64,000 nucleotides of DNA from Mycobacterium sp. 852002-10029_SCH5224772 (GCF_001667315.1 NZ_LZHT01000084.1:1-64000); one strand, 5' to 3'. Numbered from the stretch's first letter, positions 18,249 through 27,636 are shown. A program made the numbers and translations. The notes: generated from the sequence alone by a model not told the origin.

Positions 18249-18967
18249 TGGACCGTGTAGCGGATCCTGCCGTGGCAGACGAACAAACAACCAAGCCGCG
18301 CGCTCGTCGTAAAGCCTCGCGCGCGGCGGGTCCCGCCAAGAGTGAGTCGACCCAAGACGTCACGGTCCAGACCGAGGTTCCGGCCGCGCCGAAGCAGCCG
18401 GCGAAACCCGTCAAGACACTCAAGTCCATCAAGCCGCCACCGCGGCGCCAGCCGCACCGCGCCCTGGTGGCGTGGATCTCGTTCGCGGCGGCACTGCTGG
18501 CGGTGGGGGCGTTGGCCGGATGCGCGGCGATCTTGATCGTCCAGCACCGCCAGGCCACCGCCGCGCAGGCCCGCGACCAACGTTTCGTCGACACCGCGAC
18601 GCAGACGGTGGTCAACATGTTCAGCTACAAGCAGGACAACATCGACGAGAGCGTCAACCGGTTCGTCAACGGGACCAGCGGACCGCTGCGGGGCATGCTC
18701 GGCGCCAATAACAACGCCGAGAACCTCAAGGCCATCTTTCGCTCCACCAATGCGACGTCCGAGGCGGTTATCAACGGCGCCGCATTGGAAGGCGTTGACG
18801 CCGTTACCGATAACGCATCCGTGTTGGTCTCGGTTCGCGTCACGGTCGCCGACATGGATGGGGTCAACAAGCCGTCTATGCCCTACCGGTTGCGCGTCAT
18901 CGTGCACGAAGACGAGTCGGGGCGGATGAGTGGCTACGACCTGAAGTATCCCGACGGGGGCAATTGA
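18248..18967 (+). CDS. Mce-associated membrane protein (Rv3493c-like)
   Basis: A 239-aa Mce-associated (Mas) protein. Residues 1-70 are Lys/Arg/Ala/Pro-rich and cytosolic; one transmembrane helix (about residues 74-98) is followed by an extracytoplasmic NTF2-like domain. Such proteins are thought to stabilise or assemble Mce complexes. It is translationally coupled to mce4F and to the next gene (each stop/start shares one base), as in Mtb. Confidence 0.88.
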   Translation: MDRVADPAVADEQTTKPRARRKASRAAGPAKSESTQDVTVQTEVPAAPKQPAKPVKTLKSIKPPPRRQPHRALVAWISFAAALLAVGALAGCAAILIVQHRQATAAQARDQRFVDTATQTVVNMFSYKQDNIDESVNRFVNGTSGPLRGMLGANNNAENLKAIFRSTNATSEAVINGAALEGVDAVTDNASVLVSVRVTVADMDGVNKPSMPYRLRVIVHEDESGRMSGYDLKYPDGGN

Positions 18968-19458
18968 TGCGATGGTGGCGTTGGCTGCTCATCGTCGCGG
19001 GTTACCTTCTGGCCGTGGCGTTCGTCGGGTTGTCCGCGGTGGCCGGCTGGATGTACTGGAGTCGGGTCGAGGTTCGCGGTGAGCAGGCGGCGCGTGCGGT
19101 GTTGCCCACCTTGGCGGCCAAGGAAATTCCCGAGGTCTTCGCCTACGACTACCAAACCGTCGAACGTAGCCTCGCGGCCGCGTACCCGCTGTTGACCCCC
19201 GACTATCGCGCGGAGTTCCAGAAGAGCGCCAACACGCAGATCATTCCCGAGGCCAAGAAGCGCGAAGTGGTAGTGCAGGCCAACGTCGTGGGCGTGGGAG
19301 TCATGTCCGCCCAACGGAATTCCGCGTCAGTGATGGTCTACATGAACCGGACGGTCACCGATAAGTCGCGTCAGCCGTTGTATGACGGCAGCCGGTTACG
19401 GGTCGATTTCAAAAAGATCGGCAAGCAGTGGTTGATCGCCTACATCACGCCGATCTAG
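18967..19458 (+). CDS. Mce-associated membrane protein (Rv3492c-like)
   Basis: A 163-aa protein with an N-terminal transmembrane helix (about residues 4-28, WLLIVAGYLLAVAFVGLSAV) and an extracytoplasmic domain of the Mce-associated NTF2-like type. It shares one base with the preceding gene (TGATG) and is the last gene of the mce4 operon. It faces the Rv3491-like gene convergently, 21 bp away. Confidence 0.88.
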   Translation: MRWWRWLLIVAGYLLAVAFVGLSAVAGWMYWSRVEVRGEQAARAVLPTLAAKEIPEVFAYDYQTVERSLAAAYPLLTPDYRAEFQKSANTQIIPEAKKREVVVQANVVGVGVMSAQRNSASVMVYMNRTVTDKSRQPLYDGSRLRVDFKKIGKQWLIAYITPI

Positions 19459-19479
19459 CCAGCCGCTGATCGATCGAGC

Positions 19480-20058
19480 TCAGTAGCACATCGCAATGCC
19501 GTTGCAGTACAACGGGTAACGCTCTACGGGGCTGGGTGGCGGCCCGGTCATCGCCAGCGAGAACGGTTGCTTCTTCATCTCCGGCTGCATCCCGCACACC
19601 GCCCCGTGCATCGTGGTGTGGGTGCCGCTCATCGTTTCGTCGCTGAACGCGAAGGTTTCGGTGGACGGCGCGGTGCCTCCGCCCGGACAGGCCACGCCGT
19701 TGTCCTTTTGAACCTTGAACGTCCACAGCATGCTGGACATGCGCGCCCGGCCGCTGAAGTTCTGCAGCTTGTCGGCCGCGCTGATCTGCTCAGACGTCGA
19801 ACTCACGATGTTCAGCGCGCAGTTCATCGCGAAGACGATCGGGTCGGAATAGTCGTTCATGTTGCGCGTCCCGGACGGCTGGTCACAGAGCGCGGAAATG
19901 GTCCAGGTGACCCCGGAAACTCCGGCCTCGTTGTAAGCGTAGGTGCCGTCCGCCGGCGGCCCCAGCGCTTTGGCCGGTTCGCCGGATTGCAACGCGATTC
20001 CCGTTGCGACGGCCGTGAAGACGGCGGCACCCGCGGCCAGTCCGTGACGGAGCTTCAT
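19480..20058 (-). CDS. Secreted protein, Rv3491-like
   Basis: A 192-aa exported protein of unknown function: signal peptide (LAAGAAVFTAVATGIAL, cleavage near residue 30) and a mature domain with several cysteines (pairs likely forming disulphides) and a C-terminal CNGIAMCY. The second of two ATGs is chosen because AAGGAG then lies ten bases upstream, whereas it lies one base from the first; the length equals Mtb Rv3491. It lies downstream of otsA on the same strand, the Mtb arrangement. Confidence 0.82.
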   Translation of the reverse strand: MKLRHGLAAGAAVFTAVATGIALQSGEPAKALGPPADGTYAYNEAGVSGVTWTISALCDQPSGTRNMNDYSDPIVFAMNCALNIVSSTSEQISAADKLQNFSGRARMSSMLWTFKVQKDNGVACPGGGTAPSTETFAFSDETMSGTHTTMHGAVCGMQPEMKKQPFSLAMTGPPPSPVERYPLYCNGIAMCY

Positions 20059-20144
20059 GTGACTCATTCTCCTTCGCGTGCGACGCTGCACCCGAGTATC
20101 ACAGCGTTGGCGCGCCAACACCATGGGTTTCCGGCGCATCCGGG

Positions 20145-21626
20145 CTAATCGGCATCGTGGGGCCGCGCCTCGGCGAGCGCATCGAGGAATGACCGCGCCC
20201 AGCGGTCGACGTCGTGGGCGAGCACCTGGCGGCGCAGTGACCGCATGCGCCGCCGTCCTTCCTCGACGGTCTGGTTGAGCGCGTCCTCGATCGCGTCCTT
20301 GACCCCTTCGAGGTCGTGTGGGTTGACCAGATACGCCTGGCGTAATTCGGCGGCGGCACCGGTGAATTCGGACAGGACCAGCGCACCGCCGAGATCGCTG
20401 CGGCAGGCGACGTACTCCTTGGCGACCAGGTTCATCCCGTCGCGCAGCGGGGTGACCAGCATGACGTCGGCGGCCACGAAGAACGCGATGAGTTCGTCGC
20501 GGGGGACCGGTCGGTGCAGGTAGTGCACCATCGGATGCCCGACTTCGCCGTATTCGCCGTTGATGTGGCCGACCTGGCGTTCGATGTCGTTGCGCAGGTG
20601 CTGGTAGCTGTCCACCCGTTCGCGACTCGGCGTCGCCAGTTGGATCAGCACCGTGTCGTCGCGCTTGGCGCGGCCCTCCGCGAGCAGCTCCGAAAAGGCC
20701 TTGAGCCGAACATCGATGCCCTTGGTGTAGTCGAGCCGGTCGACGCCGAGCAGCACCTTGCGGGGGTTGCCGAGCTCGGCCCGAATCTCCTTGGCGCGGC
20801 GCCTGATATCGCGGCGGCGGGCCGTCCGGTCGAGCGCACTGGAGTCGATGGAGATGGGGAAGGCGCCCACCCGAACGACGCGGGAGCCCAGGTCCACCTC
20901 GCCGTACCGCGACCGCACCCCGACCGCGCCGCGCGACGTGTTGGCGCCGATCAACCGCCGGGAAAGGAACAAGAAATTCTGCGCGCCGCCGGCCAGATGG
21001 AAACCGACCAGATCGGCACCGAGCAGGCCCTCGATGATCTCGGTGCGCCACGGCATCTGCATGAACAGCTCCACCGGCGGGAAGGGGATGTGCAAGAAGA
21101 AGCCGATGGTCAGGTCGGGCCGCAGTTCCCGCAGCATCTTCGGCACCAGCTGTAGCTGATAGTCCTGGACCCACACGGTCGCGCCGCGCGCGGCGACCCG
21201 TGAGGTGGCCTCGGCGAAGCGGCGGTTGACGACGACGTAGCGCTCCCACCATTCGCGGTGGTAGATCGGCTTGACGATGACGTCGTGATACAGCGGCCAC
21301 AGTGTGGCGTTCGAGAAACCCTCGTAGTATTCGGCGACGTCGTCCGCGCTCAGCTTGACCGGCCGAAGCTCCAGGTCCTCCTGGACGATGGGGTCGTCCT
21401 CGTGCTCGACGTCCTCGTCGACGACGCCCGGCCAGCCGACCCATGCCCCGCGCCGGCGGCGCAGCAACGGCTCCAAGGCCGTGACCAGTCCCCCCGGGCT
21501 GCGCCTCCACGCCGTGGTGCCGTCAGGAAGCACCTCCCGATCGACCGGCAGCCGGTTGGCAACGACGACGAAGTCGGAATTCCCGAATTTGGCCGCCTTC
21601 GCGCTTCGACGTCCCCCGGAAGCCAT
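20145..21626 (-). CDS. otsA: Trehalose-6-phosphate synthase OtsA
   Basis: A GT20-family glycosyltransferase of 493 aa that makes trehalose-6-phosphate from nucleotide-glucose and glucose-6-phosphate. Visible signatures: RLPVDRE near the start, [41 protein letters not shown] (donor site) and [15 protein letters not shown]. The N-terminal [15 protein letters not shown] extension is typical of mycobacteria. The ATG lies directly after the stop of the small upstream gene, implying coupling. Trehalose feeds mycolate carriers and osmoprotection. Confidence 0.95.
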   Translation of the reverse strand: MASGGRRSAKAAKFGNSDFVVVANRLPVDREVLPDGTTAWRRSPGGLVTALEPLLRRRRGAWVGWPGVVDEDVEHEDDPIVQEDLELRPVKLSADDVAEYYEGFSNATLWPLYHDVIVKPIYHREWWERYVVVNRRFAEATSRVAARGATVWVQDYQLQLVPKMLRELRPDLTIGFFLHIPFPPVELFMQMPWRTEIIEGLLGADLVGFHLAGGAQNFLFLSRRLIGANTSRGAVGVRSRYGEVDLGSRVVRVGAFPISIDSSALDRTARRRDIRRRAKEIRAELGNPRKVLLGVDRLDYTKGIDVRLKAFSELLAEGRAKRDDTVLIQLATPSRERVDSYQHLRNDIERQVGHINGEYGEVGHPMVHYLHRPVPRDELIAFFVAADVMLVTPLRDGMNLVAKEYVACRSDLGGALVLSEFTGAAAELRQAYLVNPHDLEGVKDAIEDALNQTVEEGRRRMRSLRRQVLAHDVDRWARSFLDALAEARPHDAD

Positions 21627-21791
21627 TTACGTGTCGAGTTTCGCCGGCCCGATACCCAGCATGGACAGGAAAACCCGGCATTCGTCGGCATCCGTGGCGT
21701 ACGCCGCGACGACCCGCCTGGCCTGGCTCGCAGTGCTGTCCGCCACCGGCTCGACGTCGCCGATTTCGCCAGGATCAGATTTCGTAGGCAT
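21627..21791 (-). CDS. Small conserved protein upstream of otsA (Rv3489-like)
   Basis: A 54-codon reading frame (starts MPTKSDPGEIG, ends GIGPAKLDT) whose stop abuts the otsA ATG with no gap. It contains a short helix with paired acidic residues and one cysteine (DADECRVFLSML). Mtb has a similarly small gene, Rv3489, in the same position. Function unknown; its abutting position suggests coupled expression with otsA. Confidence 0.65.
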   Translation of the reverse strand: MPTKSDPGEIGDVEPVADSTASQARRVVAAYATDADECRVFLSMLGIGPAKLDT

Positions 21792-21995
21792 GACTTAACT
21801 GTAGGCGACGCGCGTGATCGGCCGCAGCCCGTCTCACCAGCTAACGGGCGTCGGGCGCGTTTATGGCGGGTTTGCAGGGATTCGCCGCGCCGCTCGCGAA
21901 GACACGACCGGCCATCACGACCACGGGGCGCGCGGCCGGAGGGGGCTCGCAGCCCGTCCCCCCACCGCGGGGCCGGTTACATACTGGCCGTAATG

Positions 21996-22009
21996 TGTAA
22001 ACAGTTCGA
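21996..22009. promoter_or_regulatory. KstR-like site before the enoyl-CoA hydratase gene
   Basis: TGTAAACAGTTCGA agrees with the KstR consensus TnnAACnnGTTnnA at all but one defined base (AAA for AAC). It lies 25 bp upstream of the ATG at 22034, a plausible repressor position. The 242-bp gap between the Rv3489-like gene and this start contains nothing else I recognise. Confidence 0.4.
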
Positions 22010-22033
22010 GCTGACAACGACCGAGGTGGGCCA

Positions 22034-22969
22034 ATGACTCTCTCAGAGCAAGCCGGCGCTCAGGCGGGCAACGCCGACGCCGAGGAGCTGGTGACCTACG
22101 AGACCCTCGACGAGGGCAGCATCGCGCGCATCTGGCTCAACCGGGCCGACGCTCACAACGCGCAGAACCGCGGCCTGCTGGTTCAGCTCGACGAGGCGTT
22201 CCTGCGCGCCGAGGCCGATGACACCGTCCGGGTGGTCATCCTGGCCGCCCGCGGCAAAAACTTCTCCGCCGGCCACGACCTGGGCTCGGAGTTGGCGCTC
22301 GCCGAGCGGGCGCCCGGTGCGGGACAGCATCCGAGCTTTCGGATCAACGGCGCCACCCGGGATCCGGTCGCGGAAAAGACCTATCTACAGGAGTGGCACT
22401 ACTTCTTCCAAAACACTTGCCGCTGGCGCGATCTGCGCAAGATCACGATCGCCCAGGTCCAGGGCAACGCGATCTCGGCCGGGCTGATGCTGATCTGGGC
22501 GTGCGATCTGATCGTCGCCGCGGACAACGCGAAGTTCAGCGACGTGGTCGGCGTGCGGATGGGTATGCCGGGTGTCGAATATTATGCCCACCCTTGGGAA
22601 TTCGGTCCGCGCAAGGCCAAAGAACTGCTGCTGACCGGTGATGCGCTCGACGCCGACGAGGCCTACCGGCTTGGCATGGTGTCCAAGGTGTTCCCGGTCG
22701 ACGAATTAGCCGACAAGACACTGGAATTCGCGCGGCGCATCGCGGAGCGGCCCACCATGGCGGCCATGCTGATCAAAGATTCGGTCAACGCCGCCTCCGA
22801 CGCGATGGGTTTCACCGAAGCGCTGCGGCATGCGTTCCACATCCACGAGCTCGGCCACGCGCACTGGGCGGCGCACAACGAGAACAGGTACCCCATCGGC
22901 CTGCCGCCCGACGTCGAGGACTGGCGCAACGCCAAGCCGACCAAGCTGGCGCGTCGCGACACCCCGTAG
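22034..22969 (+). CDS. Enoyl-CoA hydratase/isomerase family protein
   Basis: A crotonase-fold protein of 311 aa. The oxyanion-hole segments FSAGHDLG and GNAISAGLML are present, and the C-terminal helices (GFTEALRHAFHIHELGHAHWA) are longer than in plain hydratases. It would hydrate enoyl-CoA or act on a related CoA ester. The ATG follows the KstR-like site closely. It is 98 bp before an SDR on the same strand, and the two probably form a small beta-oxidation-like unit. I do not recognise a specific Mtb echA orthologue at this position, where Mtb has lipF and neighbours. Confidence 0.85.
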   Translation: MTLSEQAGAQAGNADAEELVTYETLDEGSIARIWLNRADAHNAQNRGLLVQLDEAFLRAEADDTVRVVILAARGKNFSAGHDLGSELALAERAPGAGQHPSFRINGATRDPVAEKTYLQEWHYFFQNTCRWRDLRKITIAQVQGNAISAGLMLIWACDLIVAADNAKFSDVVGVRMGMPGVEYYAHPWEFGPRKAKELLLTGDALDADEAYRLGMVSKVFPVDELADKTLEFARRIAERPTMAAMLIKDSVNAASDAMGFTEALRHAFHIHELGHAHWAAHNENRYPIGLPPDVEDWRNAKPTKLARRDTP

Positions 22970-23067
22970 CCGGGCGTGCTCTCGTCGCATGCCCGGGGGA
23001 GTCGTCGCCACCGGAATCGACGCATGGTTCGATGACTAGAACCTGTTTCAGTTGAGAGGCGGCTTGC

Positions 23068-23907
23068 GTGCAGCTTTCTTTCCAAGACCGGACATATCTG
23101 ATCACCGGAGGCGGTAGCGGAATCGGCAAGGGCGTGGCCGCCGGGCTGGTCGCGGCCGGCGCCTCGGTCATGATCGTCGGCCGCAACGCCGATCGACTCG
23201 CGGAGGCGGTCAAGGAGATCGAAGCCCTGCCCGGCAACGGCTCCATTCGCTATGAGCCCACCGACGTCACGAACGAGGACGAGGTGGTCCGCGCGGTCGA
23301 CGCCGCGACGGCGTGGCACGGCCGGCTGCACGGCGCTGTGCATTGCGCGGGCGGGTCGCTGACGGTGGGACCGATCACCCATATCGACTCGGAGGCGTGG
23401 CGAAACACCGTCGACCTCAACGTCAATGGCACCATGTACGTGCTCAAGCACGTGGGGCGCGAGCTTGTGCGCGGCGGTGGCGGCTCGTTCATCGGGATCT
23501 CGTCGATCGCGGCCAGCAACACCCACCGGTGGTTCGGGCCGTACGGGGTCACCAAGTCGGCGATCGACCACATGATGATGCTGGCCGCCGACGAACTCGG
23601 CCCGTCATGGGTGCGGGTCAACAGCATCCGCCCGGGCCTGATCCGCACCGACCTGGTCGACGCCAGCGTGATCCAGTCGCCGGAGATCAGCGGCGACTAC
23701 GCGCTGTGCACACCGCTGCCGCGGGTCGGCGAGGTCGAAGACGTCGCCAACCTGGCGATGTTCCTGCTCAGCGACGCGGCGGCGTGGATCACCGGCCAGT
23801 GCATCAACGTCGACGGTGGACACATTCTGCGCCGCGGCCCGGACTATTCCTCGATGATGGTGCAGATGTACGGCGAGGATGCGCTGCGCGGGGTGGTGGC
23901 ACCCTGA
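23068..23907 (+). CDS. Short-chain dehydrogenase/reductase
   Basis: A classical SDR of 279 aa: TGGGSGIGKG nucleotide-binding motif (residues about 12-20), HCAGGS in place of NNAG, catalytic Ser in ISSIAAS and YGVTK (Tyr-x3-Lys), and the C-terminal WITGQCINVDGG. The GTG start follows GAGAGGCGG. It sits between the enoyl-CoA hydratase gene and a second SDR, all plus strand. Likely a hydroxyacyl-CoA or steroid dehydrogenase; substrate unknown. Confidence 0.87.
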   Translation: MQLSFQDRTYLITGGGSGIGKGVAAGLVAAGASVMIVGRNADRLAEAVKEIEALPGNGSIRYEPTDVTNEDEVVRAVDAATAWHGRLHGAVHCAGGSLTVGPITHIDSEAWRNTVDLNVNGTMYVLKHVGRELVRGGGGSFIGISSIAASNTHRWFGPYGVTKSAIDHMMMLAADELGPSWVRVNSIRPGLIRTDLVDASVIQSPEISGDYALCTPLPRVGEVEDVANLAMFLLSDAAAWITGQCINVDGGHILRRGPDYSSMMVQMYGEDALRGVVAP

Positions 23908-23939
23908 CCCGTCGCCGCGCCTACTGAACGGGAGAAGCT

Positions 23940-24731
23940 ATGAAGCGACTCGAGGGCAAGCGGATCCTGGTGACGGGTGCCGCGTCGGGCATCGGTCAGG
24001 CCACCGCGCTGCGCTTGCTCGACGAGGGTGCCGCCGTCTCGGCCTCCGACGTGGCGTCCGACGGCTTGGCCACGACGCGGGCCCGGGCTCAGCAGGCCGG
24101 CACCGCCGAACGTCTCACCACCCTGCCGATGGACGTCGGCAGCGAGGCTTCGGTGGTCGACGGGGTACGCCTGGCCGTCGAGCAACTGGGTGGGCTTGAC
24201 TCGCTGGTCAACGCCGCCGGCATCCTGCGGGCCGCGCATACCCACGAGACCAGCCTCGAGCTCTGGAACCAGATCGTCGGTGTGAACCTGACGGGAACCT
24301 TTCTGGTGGTCCGGGAGGCGCTACCCGCGTTGTTGGCGAACCCGCGCAGCGCGATCGTGAACTTCAGCTCGACGTCGGCCTCGTTCGCCCATCCCTATAT
24401 GGCCGCGTACGCCGCGAGCAAGGGCGGCATCCAGGCCTTCACCCACTCGCTGGCCCTGGAATACGCCAAGCGGGGTCTGCGCGCGGCGTGCGTTGCCCCG
24501 GGCAGCATCAAGTCCGGGATCACCGACGCCACCGGCGGCTACATCCCCAAAGACGCTGACTGGTCGCTGTTTTCGCGGCTGATGCCGGTTCTGCCGACGA
24601 CGACGGAGTCCAGCGGCACGGGAATGGCCGGACCCGACGCGGTCGCCGGGGTGATCGCCATGTTGGTATCCGATGATGGAGCCTGGATCTCGGGCACCGA
24701 GATCCGCATGGACGGCGGCACGCACGCGTGA
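23940..24731 (+). CDS. Short-chain dehydrogenase/reductase (position of Rv3485c)
   Basis: An SDR of 263 aa with TGAASGIGQA, NAAG, catalytic Ser-Ser-Thr region and YAASK, ending in WISGTEIRMDGG. It starts 32 bp after the previous SDR with GGGAGAAG upstream of the ATG, so the three genes from 22034 form one likely operon. It faces cpsA convergently, the arrangement of Rv3485c/Rv3484 in Mtb, but it is shorter than Rv3485c as I recall it, so orthology is tentative. Confidence 0.87.
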   Translation: MKRLEGKRILVTGAASGIGQATALRLLDEGAAVSASDVASDGLATTRARAQQAGTAERLTTLPMDVGSEASVVDGVRLAVEQLGGLDSLVNAAGILRAAHTHETSLELWNQIVGVNLTGTFLVVREALPALLANPRSAIVNFSSTSASFAHPYMAAYAASKGGIQAFTHSLALEYAKRGLRAACVAPGSIKSGITDATGGYIPKDADWSLFSRLMPVLPTTTESSGTGMAGPDAVAGVIAMLVSDDGAWISGTEIRMDGGTHA

Positions 24732-24767
24732 TGGCGGCGCCCGGCTTCGCCGCGCTGGCGATCAACG

Positions 24768-26342
24768 CTAGTTGACGCAGGGCACGCCGCCGCCGTCGAT
24801 CGGCTTCCCCCGATCGGGCGTCGGGTAGGTCGTGGTGGTGCCGTTGTAGTAGTAGGACTTGGCCTTGGTGGACGTGGTGCTGCTGGTGCTCGTTGCGTCG
24901 TCCATCTGGGTGCTGTCCATCTGGGTCTCGTCCGGCGTGGGCATCGAGAAATTCGTATCCACCGTCACCCGGATGTGGCCGGGCTGGACCCTCGGGTTGG
25001 GCTGAGCGGGCGCGTCGAGGCCGAGCAGGTTGGCCACGTTGCGTGCGTCGGTCTGCGCACCGGCGCCGTACTCGATCGATGTGGTGGTCGGCTCGCCGGA
25101 CTCACGGTCGCGGACCTGGCCCGGGGTGTAGCCCTTCTTTTTCAGCGCACGCGATACCTCGGTGGCAAGCCCGCTCATGCTGCCGGAGTTGACCACGTCG
25201 ACGACCGTCGACGGATCGGGCTTGACGGCCGTGGTGGTGGCCGCGGTGGTCGGTGCGTCGCTGCCGATCGCCGCCGCCACCTCGGCCTTGATCGCCGCCG
25301 GGTCGACGATGTTGACGTCCTGGCCATCGATGTTGTCGTAGCGCACCACCGGCAGCGTCCGGAATTCGACGTTGCCGCCTGCGAGCCCGCCGAGCCGTTG
25401 GATCATGTCGTCGTTCCAGCCGGCCGAGAGCACCACGTCTTTGCGGGCCACCGCCATCAGGTTCTTGAGCTTGTCGATGTTGGTGAAGGTGCCCGCGGCC
25501 TGCAGCTCCTGCATGACCGACGAGATGAACGCCTGCTGCCGGTGGGTGCGGTCCAGGTCGCCGTTGTCCAGGCCGTGACGCTGCCGGACGAACGACAGCG
25601 CCTCCGAGGCGCTCAGTCGCTGGCGCCCGGCCGGGAAGTCGGCGCCGGAATACGAGTCGTAGACGGCATGGTTCAGGCACACCTCAACGCCGCCCAGCGT
25701 CTGGGCCAGATCGAAGAAACCGGCCAGATTCACCTCGGCGAAATAGTCGATGGGAACGCCCGTGAGGCTGCGCACCGCGCGCAGGGTCGCCGCCCGGCCC
25801 GCTTCACGGCCCTTGGTCTCGAGTTCCTTCTGACTGCTCGTCCCCTGGTTGGCCAGCTTTTGGGCGACGTACTGCTTGGTCAGCCCATAGGCCTCTTTGA
25901 TCTTGATGTGGTTGTAGCCCGGGACCCCCGTGAAGGGCACCCAATCGTCGCGCGGGATCGAGAAGGCGACGACCCTGTTGTCGGCGCTGACGTGCACGAG
26001 AATCATCGTGTTGGTGTTGTAGCCGCCGTCGTCGGAATCGCCGGCATGCAAATGCTTCAGGATCGAGTAGGGCAGGTCGTTGCCGTCCTGATCTTTCCGC
26101 GAGTCCAGCCCGATCAGCAGGATGTTCATGTTGTCGCCGCTGGACCGCGGATCGTCGGGCTGCAGCGCGTTGGAGACGGTGATGCCGCCCAGCGCACCGT
26201 GCGCCACGTAGTACCCGGCCCCGGTCAGCCCCACCGCCGCCACGGAGACCAGCGCACCCACGGTGCGCGTCAGCCCCTTACGGAAACGGGAGGGTTGACG
26301 GACGGCTCGATGGCGGCGATGCGCGCCGCCCGAGCGGGCCAT
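24768..26342 (-). CDS. cpsA: LytR-CpsA-Psr family ligase CpsA
   Basis: A 524-aa LCP-family protein. A basic N-terminus (HRRHRAVRQ) precedes one transmembrane helix (about residues 28-50), then the extracytoplasmic LCP domain with LLIGLDSR, FSIPRDDWV, the arginine-rich catalytic segment SFVRQRHGLDNGDLDRTHRQQ region, and a C-terminal LytR_C domain, ending in a Thr/Ser-rich tail. LCP proteins attach arabinogalactan to peptidoglycan; Mtb CpsA also affects host LC3-associated phagocytosis. A GTG one codon upstream is an alternative start. Confidence 0.92.
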   Translation of the reverse strand: MARSGGAHRRHRAVRQPSRFRKGLTRTVGALVSVAAVGLTGAGYYVAHGALGGITVSNALQPDDPRSSGDNMNILLIGLDSRKDQDGNDLPYSILKHLHAGDSDDGGYNTNTMILVHVSADNRVVAFSIPRDDWVPFTGVPGYNHIKIKEAYGLTKQYVAQKLANQGTSSQKELETKGREAGRAATLRAVRSLTGVPIDYFAEVNLAGFFDLAQTLGGVEVCLNHAVYDSYSGADFPAGRQRLSASEALSFVRQRHGLDNGDLDRTHRQQAFISSVMQELQAAGTFTNIDKLKNLMAVARKDVVLSAGWNDDMIQRLGGLAGGNVEFRTLPVVRYDNIDGQDVNIVDPAAIKAEVAAAIGSDAPTTAATTTAVKPDPSTVVDVVNSGSMSGLATEVSRALKKKGYTPGQVRDRESGEPTTTSIEYGAGAQTDARNVANLLGLDAPAQPNPRVQPGHIRVTVDTNFSMPTPDETQMDSTQMDDATSTSSTTSTKAKSYYYNGTTTTYPTPDRGKPIDGGGVPCVN

Positions 26343-26663
26343 CACAAACCTCTGCCCACACCCAGCGCATCACCGAACCCCGCAACGGCGGTGAGCGGCG
26401 ATGTCGCTTCGAGCATGGTGACAAGTATGCGTTAGCTAGCTGTGAAGGCCCCAATCGAGAGCGCATTCACCGGGCCCCGCGGGCGTGATTCGCACCCGCG
26501 ATCGCGGGCTCTACCTGCATATTTTGGTTGGGCGGTGCCGGGGTGCGGCCGCGATGATCTCCGCGGAGCCTCGAGCGGGAGACGGATCGAGCCGAAGGTG
26601 TTACCGCGCGGATACGTCGGAGCGGACTGCCATCGCCTGGCGCTGGCCAGCAAACCGTCGCAC
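26343..26663. other. 321-bp gap upstream of cpsA with no gene
   Basis: It presumably contains the cpsA promoter on the minus strand. A GC-rich stretch at about 26470-26515 contains short inverted repeats and vaguely resembles a tRNA T-arm, but no complete RNA gene folds from it. No convincing reading frame on either strand. Confidence 0.5.
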
Positions 26664-27038
26664 TCAGCAGTACAGGTACTCGATGTGCCATCGACCGGCG
26701 ACGTAGTCGGCGCGATACTGGCCGCCCAGCGCCGGGTTGGCATCGTGAATGACGCCGGAGCCGCCGACCCCGGGCGTGAAGCCTGGGGGATCCCAGGCGA
26801 TCGACACCGGATTGGGCGGCATGGTCGGCGTGCATCCGACTTGCTTCTTGATGTAGCCGTCGATGATCACGCGCTCCGCGGCGGCCTGGTCACCCCCGTC
26901 GGGTGCAGGGGCGTTGGCGCACAACGCATTTGCGCCACATGGGCCTTTGCCGACGGTGGCGAACGCTACCTGCACCGGCGCGCTTGTGGTCAGCATTGCC
27001 GCCGCGAGCAACCCCGCGGCGCTCCTGCGGATTCCCAT
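26664..27038 (-). CDS. Small secreted protein, function unknown
   Basis: A 124-aa protein with an N-terminal signal sequence (RRSAAGLLAAAMLTTSAPVQVAFA). The mature part has four cysteines (CGANALC, VGC, and a terminal YLYC) and ends in RWHIEYLYC. It resembles the many short exported mycobacterial proteins with no assigned role. It lies between cpsA and another small membrane protein, all minus strand. Confidence 0.65.
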   Translation of the reverse strand: MGIRRSAAGLLAAAMLTTSAPVQVAFATVGKGPCGANALCANAPAPDGGDQAAAERVIIDGYIKKQVGCTPTMPPNPVSIAWDPPGFTPGVGGSGVIHDANPALGGQYRADYVAGRWHIEYLYC

Positions 27039-27055
27039 GCTGTCTCCCGGCAGTG

Positions 27056-27298
27056 CTATCTGGCCTTGACCAGGTCCTCGCCCGACTTATAAAAGAGCGT
27101 GATGTTGGTGCCGGTGACGATTTCAGCGAGGTAGACACCCGCCGGTTCGTCCTCGTAGTAGTAGTGGGTATTGCCCTTGTTATCCAGCGTCGACGCGCAC
27201 GGGAAGCCCGGCGCCCCGCACCGTTGTTTGATCGGTATCGCGAATACGGCGAGCAACACGACGACGGCGATTCCGATGCCCAGCGGGACTTTCTTCAC
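27056..27298 (-). CDS. Small membrane-anchored or secreted protein
   Basis: An 80-aa protein: a hydrophobic helix (residues about 5-20, LGIGIAVVVLLAVFAI), then a short extracytoplasmic part with two cysteines (RCGAPGFPC) and several tyrosines (HYYYEDE). The GTG at 27298 is chosen because AGAGG lies six bases upstream; a GTG at 27328 would add ten residues. It starts 17 bp before the 124-aa secreted protein, so the two probably form an operon. Function unknown. Confidence 0.6.
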   Translation of the reverse strand: MKKVPLGIGIAVVVLLAVFAIPIKQRCGAPGFPCASTLDNKGNTHYYYEDEPAGVYLAEIVTGTNITLFYKSGEDLVKAR

Positions 27299-27447
27299 TG
27301 CCGACCTCTTTTGCGCCAGATCCACCACCGCTGAAGTGTAAGCGGCCGACCCGCCCTCGGCACCTGCTGGCCGTGGTTCGAGACCGGCAGCGTTTGGCCG
27401 GCCGGGTGCGGCGGGTACGCGGTTTTGAGCCGATGGGAGGACTGAGC

Positions 27448-27636
27448 ATGAGCGATACGGACCTCAGGCCATTGTCGGCGGAGCGGCCAGGTAACTCGGA
27501 GCCACCGGAGCCGGGGACGCCAGGCGAGACGCCGGAGCGCCTCACACCGACAGAAACGCCCGAACGGCTCACGCCGACAGAACCGCCGGAGCGCTTGACG
27601 CCATCGGAACCGCCCGAGCATCAAGTCCCGGGATGA
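27448..27636 (+). CDS. Small repeat protein (PERLTP repeats)
   Basis: A 62-aa acidic, Pro/Glu/Thr-rich protein with no signal peptide or membrane helix. Its C-terminal half is built of nine-residue units of the form (E)TPERLTPT, present three times with a fourth diverged copy. The ATG follows GGGAGG by seven bases. The low-complexity composition suggests a disordered protein. It is followed 33 bp later by another small charged protein. Confidence 0.55.
   Translation: MSDTDLRPLSAERPGNSEPPEPGTPGETPERLTPTETPERLTPTEPPERLTPSEPPEHQVPG
27529..27636 (+). repeat. 27-nt tandem repeat inside the small repeat gene
   Basis: Units 27529-27555, 27556-27582 and 27583-27609 are closely related; a fourth, 27610-27636, keeps only its first third. 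The period is a multiple of three, so copy number can change without a frameshift. Confidence 0.8.

Noticed and set aside
17806-18312. Arg/Pro-rich plus-strand frame within mce4F
   Set aside because: Shadow of the GC-rich proline codons in the Mce4F tail.
26470-26520. tRNA-like T-arm in the gap upstream of cpsA
   Set aside because: The loop departs from the T-loop consensus and no acceptor, D- or anticodon arm can be folded around it.
27529-27636. Short tandem repeats considered as a CRISPR array
   Set aside because: Units are contiguous with no spacers, keep the reading frame, and no cas genes are present.
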